A program made the position numbers and the translations under genes. The notes below the pieces were generated by a model that was not told where the DNA came from, searched no databases, and worked only from the letters and a program-made list of their open reading frames with translations. A stretch of DNA of 64,000 nt from positions 310,001 through 374,000 of the forward strand of contig OX365942.1 in the NCBI GenBank assembly GCA_947243795.1, written 5' to 3'. The DNA is from Saccharomyces uvarum (taxonomy: Eukaryota; Ascomycota; Saccharomycetes; Saccharomycetales; Saccharomycetaceae). Of the stretch, positions 38,304-49,365 are shown in pieces. Numbering within the stretch: the stretch's first letter is position 1; each line of letters opens with the position of its first letter.

Positions 38304-38484
38304 CCGTTAGCAAAACTTTATCTGTATAGCCTCCGTTAAAGCTCATGAGTACATTAAATTGTCACATCATTGTACTTCTTGGTTCTAAAAAATCTTGATT
38401 TAATTGATTAAAAAGTAAATTTATATTTATATATTTAGATAAAAGAAGATGACTTTAACTATACAGAAAAATAAATTATTCACT
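38304..38484. other. RPS27B 3' flank
   Basis: Very AT-rich DNA that should hold the RPS27B polyadenylation signals (repeated TATATTTATATA near 38425). No gene seen. Confidence 0.5.
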
Positions 38485-39306
38485 TTACTTTCTTCTGAAA
38501 GAGGTACCTTCAGATAATTTGGCCTTACCACCGGTTGGAGTACATAAGACGGTAGAGCATGATTCACAAGTGACAGCAGTTTGAGCATGAGAAAAAACGG
38601 TAGTGATGTTCAAACAACCTGGGCATTTGACATCCAAGAAGTAAGATCTTGGACTTTGAACCAAAGTCTTTAACTTGTGCTTTCTGGCTTCAGAAGCAGC
38701 AGTTGGGTGCAACAAATCTTGAACTAAAACCTATAATAAAAAGAAATAAAAACAATAAATCATTGTTTTATAGAAAATTAATGTTAGTAATTTGAAAACT
38801 ATCGAAAGTAGGTTATTAGCAGAAAACATAAAATAAGCCAAGATCAAAGCAATTTCGCATGGAATATAAACCTGTCCCATCCATTAAGGTTGTTCACTTT
38901 GTCGATAACCATTATATTACACCTATTTTTGCTATTTGAAAATACACGGTCAAAGATTGGCTCTAAACTTGATGTCGGTATATACACGCTCATAGTTGGT
39001 TCCGAAAAGTTCTTCAATCCATATAGAACCTTTCCAATATAACACTTCGTAACGTCAAACATCATCCTCATCTCTTGAAAAAAGCCATTGGTGCTGGTTC
39101 AATGTGTTATTTGTTCAGGCGCATGCCCTACGACTAAGTGTTCTCTTGTTCACCTTTGTAGTGGTGTTATTATCGTTTCTCCTTATGTCTTTTTTATTTT
39201 CTTTTTCCATTTTTTTTCTCTTGGTTCACATTGATCTTATTCTCTAAAAATTATGCTATTCTATTTCATTTTTGTCCTGTATTATAACGAATCTTTCACA
39301 TACCAT
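38485..39306 (-). CDS. RPS27B: Ribosomal protein S27 (eS27), two exons
   Basis: Small-subunit ribosomal protein eS27, 82 residues. Exon 1 is only the ATG (39304-39306). Exon 2 is 38485-38730 and starts GTT TTA GTT CAA, giving [20 protein letters not shown]. The zinc ribbon is intact: CPGC and CESC-type pairs (residues about 37-59, VKCPGCLN and [11 protein letters not shown]). One residue change from S. cerevisiae Rps27B is visible (STVLC for STILC). It sits at the YHR021C position between tRNA-Ala and MYO1. Exon 2 alone appears to begin at a TTG within it, which is misleading. Twin Rap1 sites lie upstream. Confidence 0.96.
38731..39303 (-). other. RPS27B spliceosomal intron (573 bp)
   Basis: 5' splice site GTATGT starts at 39303 right after the ATG. 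Branch point TACTAAC is at 38789-38783 on the minus strand. The 3' site TATAG ends at 38731. The S. cerevisiae intron is of like size and at the same place. It contains a 75-codon same-strand ORF (38844-39071), probably chance. Confidence 0.93.
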
Positions 39307-39713
39307 ATTGATCTAATATATATGCACTTATTATCTGGTGTGTCTTCGTAGTTTCTAATAAGAACAGTAATATCACTAGAATTTGACGTCTAAAATTAGT
39401 TATAGATAATTTCAAGAAGTTGCAACACACCTAAGAAGATGAGAGCTAACTTACCAAACCAACACCCGAGAAAGGTCGGCGGGAGCTCAGAGGGGTCTGA
39501 AGGGAAGTATTGCTTCCCACTACGCTCCGGAAAGAGTGTTCTCTCCAGAGAAAAGCCAAACCACCTCGGGAGAGGAGACATGAGCCTAGCAGATTCCTTG
39601 CAAGCTGGTGGCAATCGAAAGTTACGACAGTAACCTGTACTGGATGCAATCGCGCCTTTCACTTTTTTGAGATATTTCAGTGCCCGCTTACTTATTCGTT
39701 TTTTTTAACCAGT

Positions 39714-39728
39714 GCAAATGTATGGGCG
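39714..39728 (-). promoter_or_regulatory. Rap1 site 1 of RPS27B
   Basis: The minus strand reads ACGCCCATACATTTG, a strong match to the Rap1 consensus ACACCCATACATTT. It is about 410 bp upstream of the RPS27B ATG. Confidence 0.8.
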
Positions 39729-39747
39729 TAAAATATTATTTGAAGTA

Positions 39748-39760
39748 GTGTATGGGTCTA
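39748..39760 (-). promoter_or_regulatory. Rap1 site 2 of RPS27B
   Basis: The minus strand reads TAGACCCATACAC, a second Rap1 match about 33 bp beyond the first and in the same orientation. Closely spaced twin Rap1 sites are the hallmark of ribosomal-protein promoters. Confidence 0.75.
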
Positions 39761-40148
39761 AATGGCAAAGGAAAATATATTAGGTTTGCCTTTTCCTCCA
39801 TATCTTGCGCAGATAGAATATTCTCCACTACACTGTTGTCCCACTTCTATATAGAGATTGTTGCAAGTGAGCATCAAGTAGTTCAAGATCACTGATGGTC
39901 ATTACATGTTTGTTATTATTTTCATTTAAAGAGAGAGAGAATTGTATGCTGCCCTGAATTGTTTTTTACTAGCTACGCTTATGTACTGCAGTTACTTAGT
40001 ACAGCTTTGACCCTTTAGTCTCTTCCTTCAAATTCTTCTTTTTATCACTCGATGCCCTTTCGCTCGATTTTCCTCTTGTGAGTTTTCTTGCAAAGAAAAC
40101 ATCATTTGTGGCAGCTCTTTATTCTTATTAATAATCTTTGGAAGTTTT

Positions 40149-40650
40149 TTACTCCCCTGAAGATGTTCCAAAATAATTCAAAAAGTTTGGCGAGGAATCC
40201 GAGCTTTGAAAGATAATTGAACTATGATCATAACTGACTTTTCTTTCAGATATCAAATCACATTTTGTACACGCTATGATAATCGGAGTATTCATGCGCA
40301 TATAATATAACCATGCTAACAAAATGAAGCTTCGTTTGTGGAAGCAAAACACAATAAAATTGCATCTGAATATCTGATTTAAGTGCATGTTACCTCTGAA
40401 TAACTTGAAATCCTCAACTGGTTAGTGTCAAAAACTTTAACGTCGATTTTTCTACCTGTTTCCATCAGCGGCTTATTATTACATCTATTTGCATCAATCA
40501 AGTGCCTTATTTCAAAAACTTGTTTTGAACCATCATCATCATAGCTCCCACAGGCTACATTAAAATCCTTAACTGCAAGAGTTACAGCATCTAACGACTG
40601 CTCTTTCGCTTTGAAAATGTGCTAGTACTCTATCAAATAAACAAATTGTA
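40149..40650 (-). pseudogene. YHR022C: Decayed Ras/Rab-like small GTPase gene (YHR022C position)
   Basis: Minus-strand frames here keep pieces of a small GTPase in the right order. KIDVKVFDTNQLRISSYSE corresponds to the G3 region (DxxGQ/E of Ras). SDAILLCFASTNEASF matches the strand and helix after it. NTPIIIACTKCDL is a G4 motif (TKCD for NKxD). They lie in two frames: the first is interrupted by stop codons at about 40380 and 40326, and the G4 part (40149-40388) is in another. An N-terminal G1 loop is not visible, though decayed remains may reach about 41000. S. cerevisiae has the Rab-like YHR022C between RPS27B and MYO1, so I read this as its dead orthologue. Sequencing error cannot be excluded from one sequence. 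Confidence 0.6.
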
Positions 40651-41848
40651 CTGTCTTGTAGCAAACATCCGAGACCCTATAAGAATTGATCTGCAGTCTT
40701 TAACCATATACGCAGCAAGGCTGTCCTTCCTGATTGATCATCTCACATTACGGTAATTTTCGAAGATTTCAGATTGAAGCCACTTAGGATCGGCTCTGGG
40801 GCCGCGCTATAGAATAAGAGTATACTCATAATCTACGATCTGTTTTCTTTTGCAGAATAATGCTTAGCAACATGGGGTTCTGGAGAGCAAGTAAGAGGAT
40901 GCCACTTACCTTCAGATCAAGCACATTATCACGTCCTGTATGTCTCGATATATGTTTTGAAACAAGCACACATCACTCTGAAACACAGCAGATATCAACG
41001 AATGCGGCTGAAAATGTTCGACTACTTAAATGAAATGTACCATTTGAAAAGAATAAACACTGCGGCCCTAAGATAAGAATCCTTAACATATCGAATTACT
41101 TCTTTCACGGAAAAAACAATCTTAGAGGCTATCTTCTCGCATGATATTGTATCAGAATAGCTAAAAAAGAAAGGTGGGGCTAGTACGATGCAGCTTCTCC
41201 CCAATCTGTATTTGTTGCATTGTTTTTCTATTTTTCAATATCACAAACTAAAGGCAACACATATGTGCCTTGCTTTTCTTCTTCTCGATCGAAAGTTCCA
41301 CGATGTTCTCGACAAAAAGAAAAAGATCAAAGTTAAAATGACAAGTCGGATGTATTGTTCAGGTTCCCACGCATAGCAAGAGAGAACAGCTATTGGACCT
41401 AAATAATAAAAAAGGAGGTGATAAAACTCAAGACTTAACTAACATCTTCAAGTGTATCGTGCAGAACGCTCTCCTATACGGCGTTTGTAATACCATAGCC
41501 GCCCTAAGCCTTTCTGCGCATAAATGTGTCAGTTTTTTTTCTTTTTTTCTTTTTTAAAGGGAAGGCGCTTTTTTTAGGCGCAGGGTAATAGATTATTGGT
41601 GTTGTGTTACCCCCCTTTGATTCATATTTTATTCTTTCGAGATTTCTTCATTTAGCCTAAAAGGGTAATTACGTAAACATTCATAATTTCTTGGTCTGTT
41701 TGTTTAGAGCTGTTCATTGTTTATGGGCAACTACTTCTCTCATCTTAGATACGTTCTGATATCAGTTTCTTAACATTTATTTCGATACAGGCGAGCCGTT
41801 TAATCAGAGAACGATATACAAGATAAAACGTAGAGGATTATAGCGATA
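40651..41848. promoter_or_regulatory. YHR022C remnant flank and MYO1 promoter
   Basis: 1.2 kb with no clear gene. The first part may be eroded N-terminal YHR022C sequence. The last 350 bp are the MYO1 promoter, with TTTTTTTTCTTTTTTTC near 41531 and a repeat of AGGCGC on either side of a T run (41562-41581). I assign no factor. Confidence 0.4.
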
Positions 41849-44800
41849 ATGACTGGCGGACAGTCTTGCGGTAGTAATATGATCGTCTGGATACCAGATG
41901 AGAAGGACGTTTTTATAAAAGGGGAGCTAACGAATACCGATATCACCAAGAATAAATTTACTGGGCAGGAAGAACAAATAGGGATTGTCCATCCCTTGGA
42001 TTCGGCAGAGGCCTCAAATCTAGTTCATGTGCGAATATCCCATGTCTTCCCGGTCAATCCGTCAACTTTTGACAAGGTAGAGAACATGTCAGAGTTGACT
42101 CATTTGAATGAGCCCTCTGTACTCTATAATCTAGAGAAAAGATACGACTCTGATCTAATTTACACTTATTCCGGTTTATTTTTGGTCGCCATCAACCCTT
42201 ATCGCAATTTAAATCTATATTCCGGGGACCTTATAAGCTTATACCATAACAATCATAAGCAGCCATCTGGAGATGGCTTAAAGAGCGGCACTTATGAAAA
42301 ACTACCACCTCATATCTTCGCGGTTGCTGAAGAAGCTTACGAAAACCTTTTATCTGAAGGTAAAAACCAATCCATTTTAGTCACGGGTGAATCTGGTGCA
42401 GGTAAGACGGAAAACACGAAGAAGATCCTGCAATATTTAGCGTCTATAACTTCCGTTTCCTCTTCGTCAAATGTAGCACCGGCCAATAGCAGTTCTATTG
42501 TAGAAAGTTTCGAAATGAAGATCCTACAAAGTAATCCTGTTTTAGAATCATTTGGTAACGCCCAGACTGTACGAAACAACAACTCTTCCAGATTTGGTAA
42601 ATTCATAAAGATTGAATTTAATGAACACGGTACGATTAATGGTGCGCATATTGAGTGGTATCTTCTAGAAAAATCAAGAATCGTACAACAAAACGCAAAG
42701 GAGAGAAACTACCATATATTTTACCAGTTATTATCCGGATTAGATGATCATGAATTGAAAAAATTATGTTTAAAATCCAAAAATATAAAGGATTACAAAA
42801 TTTTATCAAACTCCAACCAAGACATTATACCAGGAATTAATGATGCTGAAAACTTTAAGAACCTGTTCTCGGCATTGAGCATTATCGGATTCTCAAAAGA
42901 TCAAATAAAAGGGATATTCCAAGTAGTGGCAATTATTTTGTTAATTGGTAACATCGAATTCGTCTCAGATAGAGCAGAGCAAGCTTCTTTTAAAAATGAC
43001 GTCGGCCCAATCTGTAGCATTTTGGGTGTGGACGAGAAAGATTTTCAAACTGCCATTTTAAGACCTAGATCAAAAGCTGGCAAAGAATGGGTTTCGCAAT
43101 CCAAAAACTCTCAACAAGCTAAGTTTATCTTAAATGCGCTGTCTAGAACTCTTTATGAGCGACTTTTCGGATACATTGTAGATATGATTAATAAGAATTT
43201 GGATCACGGCAGCACGACTTTAAATTATATCGGATTACTAGATATTGCGGGTTTTGAAATTTTTGAAAACAACTCCTTTGAACAACTATGCATCAATTAT
43301 ACAAATGAAAAACTACAACAGTTTTTCAATAATCATATGTTTGTTTTGGAACAAAGCGAATATTTAAAGGAGAATATACAATGGAATTACATTGATTATG
43401 GCAAGGATTTGCAATTGACGATCGAGTTAATTGAAAGTAAAGGTCCTCCAACTGGTGTGCTCCCGTTATTAGATGAAGAAGCTGTCCTGCCAAAATCAAC
43501 TGACGAGTCATTCTACTCTAAGCTGATTTCAACATGGGACCAGAACTCTACTAAATTTAAACGTTCAAAATTGAGAAACGGGTTCATTTTGAAGCACTAT
43601 GCTGGGGACGTAGAATATACTGTTGAAGGCTGGTTATCTAAGAACAAAGACCCACTAAACGATAATCTTTTATCCATATTATCTATCTCGCAAAACAATA
43701 TTATTTCCAGACTATTCAACTCGGAGGGTGGAAAATCATCTAACTCTGCCCAAGAGAAGCAGACCTCTGACCAAGAGGTGAAAAGGTCAACTAGAACAAG
43801 CACTTTTAAGACTACGTCATCGCGCCATAGAGAACAACAAATAACACTACTTAATCAGTTAGCTTCTACCCATCCGCACTTTGTTCGTTGTATTATTCCA
43901 AATAACGTTAAAAAGGCAAACACGTTTGACAGAAAGTTAATTTTAGATCAACTGCGCTGTAACGGTGTCCTAGAGGGTATAAGACTTGCCAGAGAAGGTT
44001 ACCCAAATAGAATAGCATTTCAAGAGTTCTTCCAGCGATATAAGATTTTGTATCCTGAAAATTCACACTCTGTATCGTTCCATTCCAAATTAAGAGCCAA
44101 CATCAAGCAAAACTGCGAGTTTCTTCTATCTTCTTTGCAATTGGATCCAAATGTTTATAAGATTGGTACTACAAAACTCTTTTTTAAAGCTGGAGTATTA
44201 GCTGATCTGGAAAAACAAAAAGATGCTAAATTGAATTATATCATGATCAAAATCACAGCAAGCATACGTGGCTGCATTGTAAGGAAAGAAATAACTTCTC
44301 ATTTACAAAAATTGAAGAATGCGAGGGCGATAGGTGGTACATTCAGACTATACAATCAGTTAATAAATAAAGATCCCTGGTTTAACTTGTTCATTAGGAT
44401 TAAACCTCTCTTAATATCGTCCAATGATATGTCAAGAACAAAAAAATTTAATGAACAGATAAACAAACTAAAGGATAACCTCCAGGAGATGGAATCTAAA
44501 AAAAAATTCTTGGAAGATAAAAATCAAAGTACTATTAATGAATTGAAAGATACGCAAGAATTGTTAAAACTAGAACAAGAAAATTTAAGAAAGAACGAGA
44601 GCTTATTGAATAGAGTAAAAACCAATTCAGAAACGTTGCAAAGTCAATTTGACGATATTGTTACGGAAAAAAATGAAATTAACAAGCAAAAATTACAAAT
44701 TATACAAAACCTTGAAAGAGCTGAGCAAACGATCCAAGAACTTCAAGGAATTATCAATGAACGGGAAACCGCCTTAGCAAAGTTAAATTCAAAGAATGAC

Positions 44801-47638
44801 CAATTAATGAAGCAAATTTCAGATTTGAACAACGATATTTCTAAGGAGCAAAAATCACAGTCCTTAATTAACGAATCCCGGTTGAAGTTGGAAACTGAGA
44901 TAAGGAAATTGAAAGACGTCATAAGCTTGAAAGATAGCGAAATAAATTCTTTCAATGAGAAATTAAGCTCCTCAGAAGAAGATTTAGATATCAAATTAGT
45001 CACCTTAGAGAAAAACTGTAACATCGCAATGTCCAGACTTCAATCGTTGGTGGCAGAGAACTCAGATTTGCGTTCGAAGAATGAGAATCTTCAGAAAGAA
45101 AAAGCTGTATTGAGTAACCAATTAAAAAACAAGGAAAATGAACTACAGAGGATGAGAGAAAAGATAGATAACCATCAAAAAGAGCTAGCTATTTTTTCTA
45201 AGCAAAGGGATGATGCAGTTAGTGAACATGGTAAAATTTCTGCTGAATTAAAGGAAACCAGAAACCAGCTTACTGAATATAAATCTAACTGTCAAAAGAT
45301 TGAAGACGAATATTCCAACTTTCAAAGACAAATGAAAGAAAAAGAACAAAAGAAAAGAACAGACTTGGCGGAATCTTTGAATGATAATAAGGTCAAAGAA
45401 TTAGAAGCTCGCCTATCACAAGAGGTATCATTGAACCAGTACCTGAATAAAAGAATATCTGGTTCATCTATACAATCCAATAGTTCGCCAACTGGACGTT
45501 CTGTACCATACGCCGATGACTCACTCAATAAAGAAGATGTAATGAAAAAGTACTACGACCTTCAACTAGCGTTTACTGAAGTAACTAGAAATTTGGAGAA
45601 CGAAATTGAGGAAAAGAAGAACTTGATTTCTAGATTAAGATTTACCGAAACAAGGCTAGCATCTTCATCATTTGATGATCAAAAAGTTAGAGCTCAAATG
45701 AAAAAGTTAAAAAAACTCGTTCAAGATATGGATCCTAACATTCAGTTAGATAGTATTTTGGAGGACCCCCTAAGCCGTTCTTCCAGTACTGAATCAGGTA
45801 TCAACAAATTAATGTCGGAAGTCGATTATTTGAAGAGACAATTAGATATCGAAGCAAGAGCTCATTATGACGCAGAAAATGTCATAACAGCCTTACACGA
45901 TAAATTTAGAAAAATACAAGGGGAGGGTTCCCTATCATCTTCCGACATTTATAAACTAAAGTTTGAAGCCAGTGAAGAGAGGGTTAAGTCTTTGGAAGAC
46001 AAGCTGAAAACTATGCCTTTACGTGATAGGACGAATTTGCCCGTTGGTGATATCATAAAGAACCGTGATAGTATATCGAGGTACGAAGAAGAAATCCGAT
46101 ATTATAAGCTGGAAAATTACAAACTCCAGGAAATACTGAATGAATCCAACGGAAAGTTGAGTAAATTGACCCATGACCTGAGACAATCAAACTCCAAAGA
46201 GGCCTTGCTTAGTGAACAGTTAAACAGATTACAAAAAGATCTTGAATCTACTGAACGCCAAAAAGAATTACTTTCATCCACAATGAAACAACAAAAACAA
46301 CAATTTGAAAACTGTATGGATGATCTACAAGGGAATGAACTACAACTAAGAGAGCATGTTCATGCACTCAAACAAGCTCAAGAGGATGTAAAGAGTATGG
46401 CGACTATCATTGAGAGACTAAAAACTCAAAATAAGCAAAAGGAAAAGCTCATTTGGGAACGTGAAATGGAAAGAAATGACTCAGACATGCAGCTACAGGA
46501 AACATTGCTAGAATTAAAGAGAGTTCAGGATGTGAAAAAAATTCTAAGTGATGATTTATCCCATCTAAAGGAGCGATTAGGAGCGGTAGAAGATAGATCT
46601 CAATACACAGATGAGATAAATAAATTAAAAGAGGAACTAAATCGCTCTTTGAAAACCGAAACCAATTTGAAAAAAGAATTTGCGACCCTTAAATATAGGT
46701 TGGAGACATCAAACAATGACTCTGAAGCCAAAATATCTGATTTATTGAAGCAGCTTGATCACTATACAAAGGTAGTGGAAATGTTAAATAATGAAAGAGA
46801 TGCCGTCTCCCTTTCAGAAAACGAGCTATATCAAAAATACGAGGCCCTCAATACCGAATGCCAGTCGCTTAGGAGCACAGTTGCCTCTTTATCAAAGATT
46901 AAGGAGGAGTTGGAGTCTAATTTAAAACAAAAAATGGAGGAGCTACATGCATCAAGTACAGCCCTCTCAAAGTCTGTTCAAGAGAATAAAGAAATTTCTG
47001 AAAAAATCAAATACTTGGAAGAAACTTTGAAACTTCAAATAGAGCAAAATGCAAGGAACGGAGAACTGGTTAGAAAATTGCAGGATAGCAGCAATGTATT
47101 CAGAGAAAAATTCGACAATGAGAAACAGAAGAACATTGATTTGTTCGAAGAAAATCAATCATTGCAAAAGCTCAATACCGACTTACACTCTCATGTAGAG
47201 AATTTGCAAGACAGATTGTCTGACACGTCTGAAAAGAAGGCATGGCTAGCTAAGATACACGAGTTAGAGAATTTAGTAAGTCAAGAAACCAATTTGAAGT
47301 ATGAAGAAATGAAAAAAAATAAAAATATGGAGCGGATAGTCGAGGATTTACAAAATAAGAACTTTCAACAAACAGACGTCATTGAACTAGCGAACAGAAA
47401 CAGGAGCGAATTTGAAGAAACCGCTTTGAAATACGAGGCACAAATTTCTGAGTTAGAAAAATACATTTCTCAGCAAGAACTTGACATAAAGAAATCTATT
47501 AGGGATAATTCCTCTTACCATGATAAAATGAAAGAGATGGCTCAAGAAATCCAGTTTTGGAAAACCCGTTATGAATCAACCATGGTAGGGTCGAAAAGTA
47601 TGGATAGCAATAACGCACAAGGAGGACTTTTTATTTAA
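41849..47638 (+). CDS. MYO1: Type II myosin heavy chain Myo1
   Basis: The heavy chain of conventional myosin in the cytokinetic ring at the bud neck. It has 1929 residues (S. cerevisiae Myo1, YHR023W, 1928). The motor domain covers about 70-790: P-loop GESGAGKT at 180-187, switch I NNNSSRFGKF, switch II DIAGFEIF, and the actin-side block LLNQLASTHPHFVRCIIPN. A neck with IQ-like sequence follows (KITASIRGCIVRKEITSHLQ). From about 860 to the end it is almost all coiled coil, with breaks near 1200 (Ser/Pro-rich RISGSSIQSNSSPTG), as needed for dimerisation and ring targeting. The frame is unbroken. Confidence 0.98.
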   Translation: MTGGQSCGSNMIVWIPDEKDVFIKGELTNTDITKNKFTGQEEQIGIVHPLDSAEASNLVHVRISHVFPVNPSTFDKVENMSELTHLNEPSVLYNLEKRYDSDLIYTYSGLFLVAINPYRNLNLYSGDLISLYHNNHKQPSGDGLKSGTYEKLPPHIFAVAEEAYENLLSEGKNQSILVTGESGAGKTENTKKILQYLASITSVSSSSNVAPANSSSIVESFEMKILQSNPVLESFGNAQTVRNNNSSRFGKFIKIEFNEHGTINGAHIEWYLLEKSRIVQQNAKERNYHIFYQLLSGLDDHELKKLCLKSKNIKDYKILSNSNQDIIPGINDAENFKNLFSALSIIGFSKDQIKGIFQVVAIILLIGNIEFVSDRAEQASFKNDVGPICSILGVDEKDFQTAILRPRSKAGKEWVSQSKNSQQAKFILNALSRTLYERLFGYIVDMINKNLDHGSTTLNYIGLLDIAGFEIFENNSFEQLCINYTNEKLQQFFNNHMFVLEQSEYLKENIQWNYIDYGKDLQLTIELIESKGPPTGVLPLLDEEAVLPKSTDESFYSKLISTWDQNSTKFKRSKLRNGFILKHYAGDVEYTVEGWLSKNKDPLNDNLLSILSISQNNIISRLFNSEGGKSSNSAQEKQTSDQEVKRSTRTSTFKTTSSRHREQQITLLNQLASTHPHFVRCIIPNNVKKANTFDRKLILDQLRCNGVLEGIRLAREGYPNRIAFQEFFQRYKILYPENSHSVSFHSKLRANIKQNCEFLLSSLQLDPNVYKIGTTKLFFKAGVLADLEKQKDAKLNYIMIKITASIRGCIVRKEITSHLQKLKNARAIGGTFRLYNQLINKDPWFNLFIRIKPLLISSNDMSRTKKFNEQINKLKDNLQEMESKKKFLEDKNQSTINELKDTQELLKLEQENLRKNESLLNRVKTNSETLQSQFDDIVTEKNEINKQKLQIIQNLERAEQTIQELQGIINERETALAKLNSKNDQLMKQISDLNNDISKEQKSQSLINESRLKLETEIRKLKDVISLKDSEINSFNEKLSSSEEDLDIKLVTLEKNCNIAMSRLQSLVAENSDLRSKNENLQKEKAVLSNQLKNKENELQRMREKIDNHQKELAIFSKQRDDAVSEHGKISAELKETRNQLTEYKSNCQKIEDEYSNFQRQMKEKEQKKRTDLAESLNDNKVKELEARLSQEVSLNQYLNKRISGSSIQSNSSPTGRSVPYADDSLNKEDVMKKYYDLQLAFTEVTRNLENEIEEKKNLISRLRFTETRLASSSFDDQKVRAQMKKLKKLVQDMDPNIQLDSILEDPLSRSSSTESGINKLMSEVDYLKRQLDIEARAHYDAENVITALHDKFRKIQGEGSLSSSDIYKLKFEASEERVKSLEDKLKTMPLRDRTNLPVGDIIKNRDSISRYEEEIRYYKLENYKLQEILNESNGKLSKLTHDLRQSNSKEALLSEQLNRLQKDLESTERQKELLSSTMKQQKQQFENCMDDLQGNELQLREHVHALKQAQEDVKSMATIIERLKTQNKQKEKLIWEREMERNDSDMQLQETLLELKRVQDVKKILSDDLSHLKERLGAVEDRSQYTDEINKLKEELNRSLKTETNLKKEFATLKYRLETSNNDSEAKISDLLKQLDHYTKVVEMLNNERDAVSLSENELYQKYEALNTECQSLRSTVASLSKIKEELESNLKQKMEELHASSTALSKSVQENKEISEKIKYLEETLKLQIEQNARNGELVRKLQDSSNVFREKFDNEKQKNIDLFEENQSLQKLNTDLHSHVENLQDRLSDTSEKKAWLAKIHELENLVSQETNLKYEEMKKNKNMERIVEDLQNKNFQQTDVIELANRNRSEFEETALKYEAQISELEKYISQQELDIKKSIRDNSSYHDKMKEMAQEIQFWKTRYESTMVGSKSMDSNNAQGGLFI

Positions 47639-47916
47639 AGACATTTTTTTCTATTTAGAAAGTAACGCTGGAATGATTTGTATATACAGAATGAGAATAT
47701 GCAATATTGACAGAGCAAGGCAATACAAGTATTATATAATTATTAATATCAACCCTTTCTTTTACCTTATCCCTTGATCGAACCCATCTTCCTAGTGGTT
47801 TTTTGGGAAACTAAGTAATATTAAAATAGCCAAAATCAATAAATAAATAATGGAAATGAATATTTTTTAAGAATACTTTAATTCTCCAGAAATAGAGGCG
47901 AAATTACGTTGTTTAC
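47639..47916. other. MYO1/MAS2 convergent 3' region
   Basis: 278 bp of AT-rich DNA between converging genes. Nothing further seen. Confidence 0.5.
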
Positions 47917-49365
47917 TCAAAACCAACCAGATTTCTTGGAGCTATCGTTTTTAATGGAGGTATTTTTGCCTAGTCCATATGCACGCAACACTTGATCTAC
48001 GTCACCAAAGGCACTTCTGTCCCCTTGCATAACAACGGTAGGTTTACCTCTACCCTTACCGGTATTATTTACATTTCCGGTAAATATCATTTCAGCAACG
48101 CGGGAAATATCTTCTGGCTTTAGATTTTCAATCTTACTTATCATTTCGTCAATAGGAACCTTACGGCCATGCATTAGGACTTGTCTACCCATGTCCTCCA
48201 ACTCTACTAGTTTCGACTCTAAATTCATTAGCAGTGAAGATTTCAATTGATTTTTGGCTCTAGAAACTTCGTCTTCAGTCAATTTCAGATCTTTGTTAGC
48301 AAATGTGTTATACATTTGTTGTGCAATTACCTCAACTGCTTGTGGTGCTGCTTGAGGTATGCAAGATAGTGAGATACCGAAAATGCCCGAATCTGAATAA
48401 GAGTGGTTAAATGCGACGCAATTCTCAACAAAGTAATATTGATTTAGGACATGTGTATACAAACGGGAATACATCCCCTTTCCGGGCCCACCTGCACTGA
48501 ATGAACCGCCTCCCCCAAGCAAGGTTTGTAAAGTTGCCAAAGCGTAAATATCTGGATGATCTATAGGAAGACCTTCAAATCCAACCTGAATGTGGAATAA
48601 TTCTGGCAAGTTCCCAAAAACGGGTGCTGGTGGGATGCAAGTTTCCCCACCGGTGTAGTGGGCAGCCTTCTTGCTGATTGGAGGGTGAGTAGATTGCCAG
48701 TCACCCAAATACTTATCTGCAAGCTCCAAGGCTTTATCGTGGGGAATTCCAACAAATGCCGCAACGGTATTTTCCGGAGTGTAAAACTTATTCCTGTAAT
48801 CCATTAAGTAGTACTTGGAAATGGAAGAAATAAGTTCTCTGGGACAGATCAGGGGGGACCCCAATGTTTCCCCAGAGTATGCTGCCGTATGTAAGAGCTC
48901 AGGCAACACCAGCTCAGGTTTCATCCAAACTTCATCAATTTCGTATTCTGCTGACAATTTCTGTTCTTGTAATTCCTCTTCAGTAATCTTAGGGAACCTC
49001 GCCGTCTCGGACATCAATTGGAGCATCTTACCAGCATCCTGATTAAACACCGAGGCCTGATACATCATATTTTCCCTAGACGACGTACACTGGTAATTCC
49101 CTCCCAGTAACTCAAGCGTCTCAGCCATCGCCCTCCCCTCGATATGCTCGGTCGACCTGAACGCAAGTCTGTCCAGGATATGGGTACAGCCTTTCAAATT
49201 CCTACCTTCAAAACGGGACCCTGCATCGATATAGAGCCCTAAGGCACTGAAGTGTCCCGGAGAATTGGATGTAGCCACTCTCAGCCCGTTCGCCAGTGAC
49301 GAAAGCTTAAAATTGTCTGTTCTAGCGACATTAGAGTACAATCTCTTGATGCTATTCCTTAGCAT
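47917..49365 (-). CDS. MAS2: Mitochondrial processing peptidase alpha subunit Mas2
   Basis: The substrate-recognition subunit of the matrix peptidase that removes presequences from imported proteins; the catalytic partner is Mas1. It has 482 residues, as in S. cerevisiae (YHR024C). The N-terminus [14 protein letters not shown] is a typical presequence. The inverse zinc motif HxxEH of the beta subunit is absent, as expected for an alpha subunit ([16 protein letters not shown]). The glycine-rich loop [14 protein letters not shown] is at 284-297 and is needed for presequence binding. The ATG at 49363-49365 is chosen; a 20-codon in-frame upstream extension lacks support. Confidence 0.97.
   Translation of the reverse strand: MLRNSIKRLYSNVARTDNFKLSSLANGLRVATSNSPGHFSALGLYIDAGSRFEGRNLKGCTHILDRLAFRSTEHIEGRAMAETLELLGGNYQCTSSRENMMYQASVFNQDAGKMLQLMSETARFPKITEEELQEQKLSAEYEIDEVWMKPELVLPELLHTAAYSGETLGSPLICPRELISSISKYYLMDYRNKFYTPENTVAAFVGIPHDKALELADKYLGDWQSTHPPISKKAAHYTGGETCIPPAPVFGNLPELFHIQVGFEGLPIDHPDIYALATLQTLLGGGGSFSAGGPGKGMYSRLYTHVLNQYYFVENCVAFNHSYSDSGIFGISLSCIPQAAPQAVEVIAQQMYNTFANKDLKLTEDEVSRAKNQLKSSLLMNLESKLVELEDMGRQVLMHGRKVPIDEMISKIENLKPEDISRVAEMIFTGNVNNTGKGRGKPTVVMQGDRSAFGDVDQVLRAYGLGKNTSIKNDSSKKSGWF

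Larger units (their letters stand above)
39307..40148. promoter_or_regulatory. RPS27B promoter region
   Basis: About 840 bp upstream of RPS27B. It includes a long T-rich stretch (39180-39220 lies in the intron, 39694-39706 here), a GC-rich block (39465-39590) and two Rap1 sites. Short open frames in the GC-rich block overlap the promoter and have no support as genes. Confidence 0.5.

Noticed and set aside
39439-39633. 64-codon ATG frame near the RPS27B promoter (possible ECM12-like frame)
   Set aside because: No recognisable similarity to a real protein, and it lies between the RPS27B start and its Rap1 sites.
41022-41204. 60-codon minus-strand frame as the YHR022C N-terminus
   Set aside because: No GxxxxGKS/T loop can be seen, so I did not extend the pseudogene call to it.
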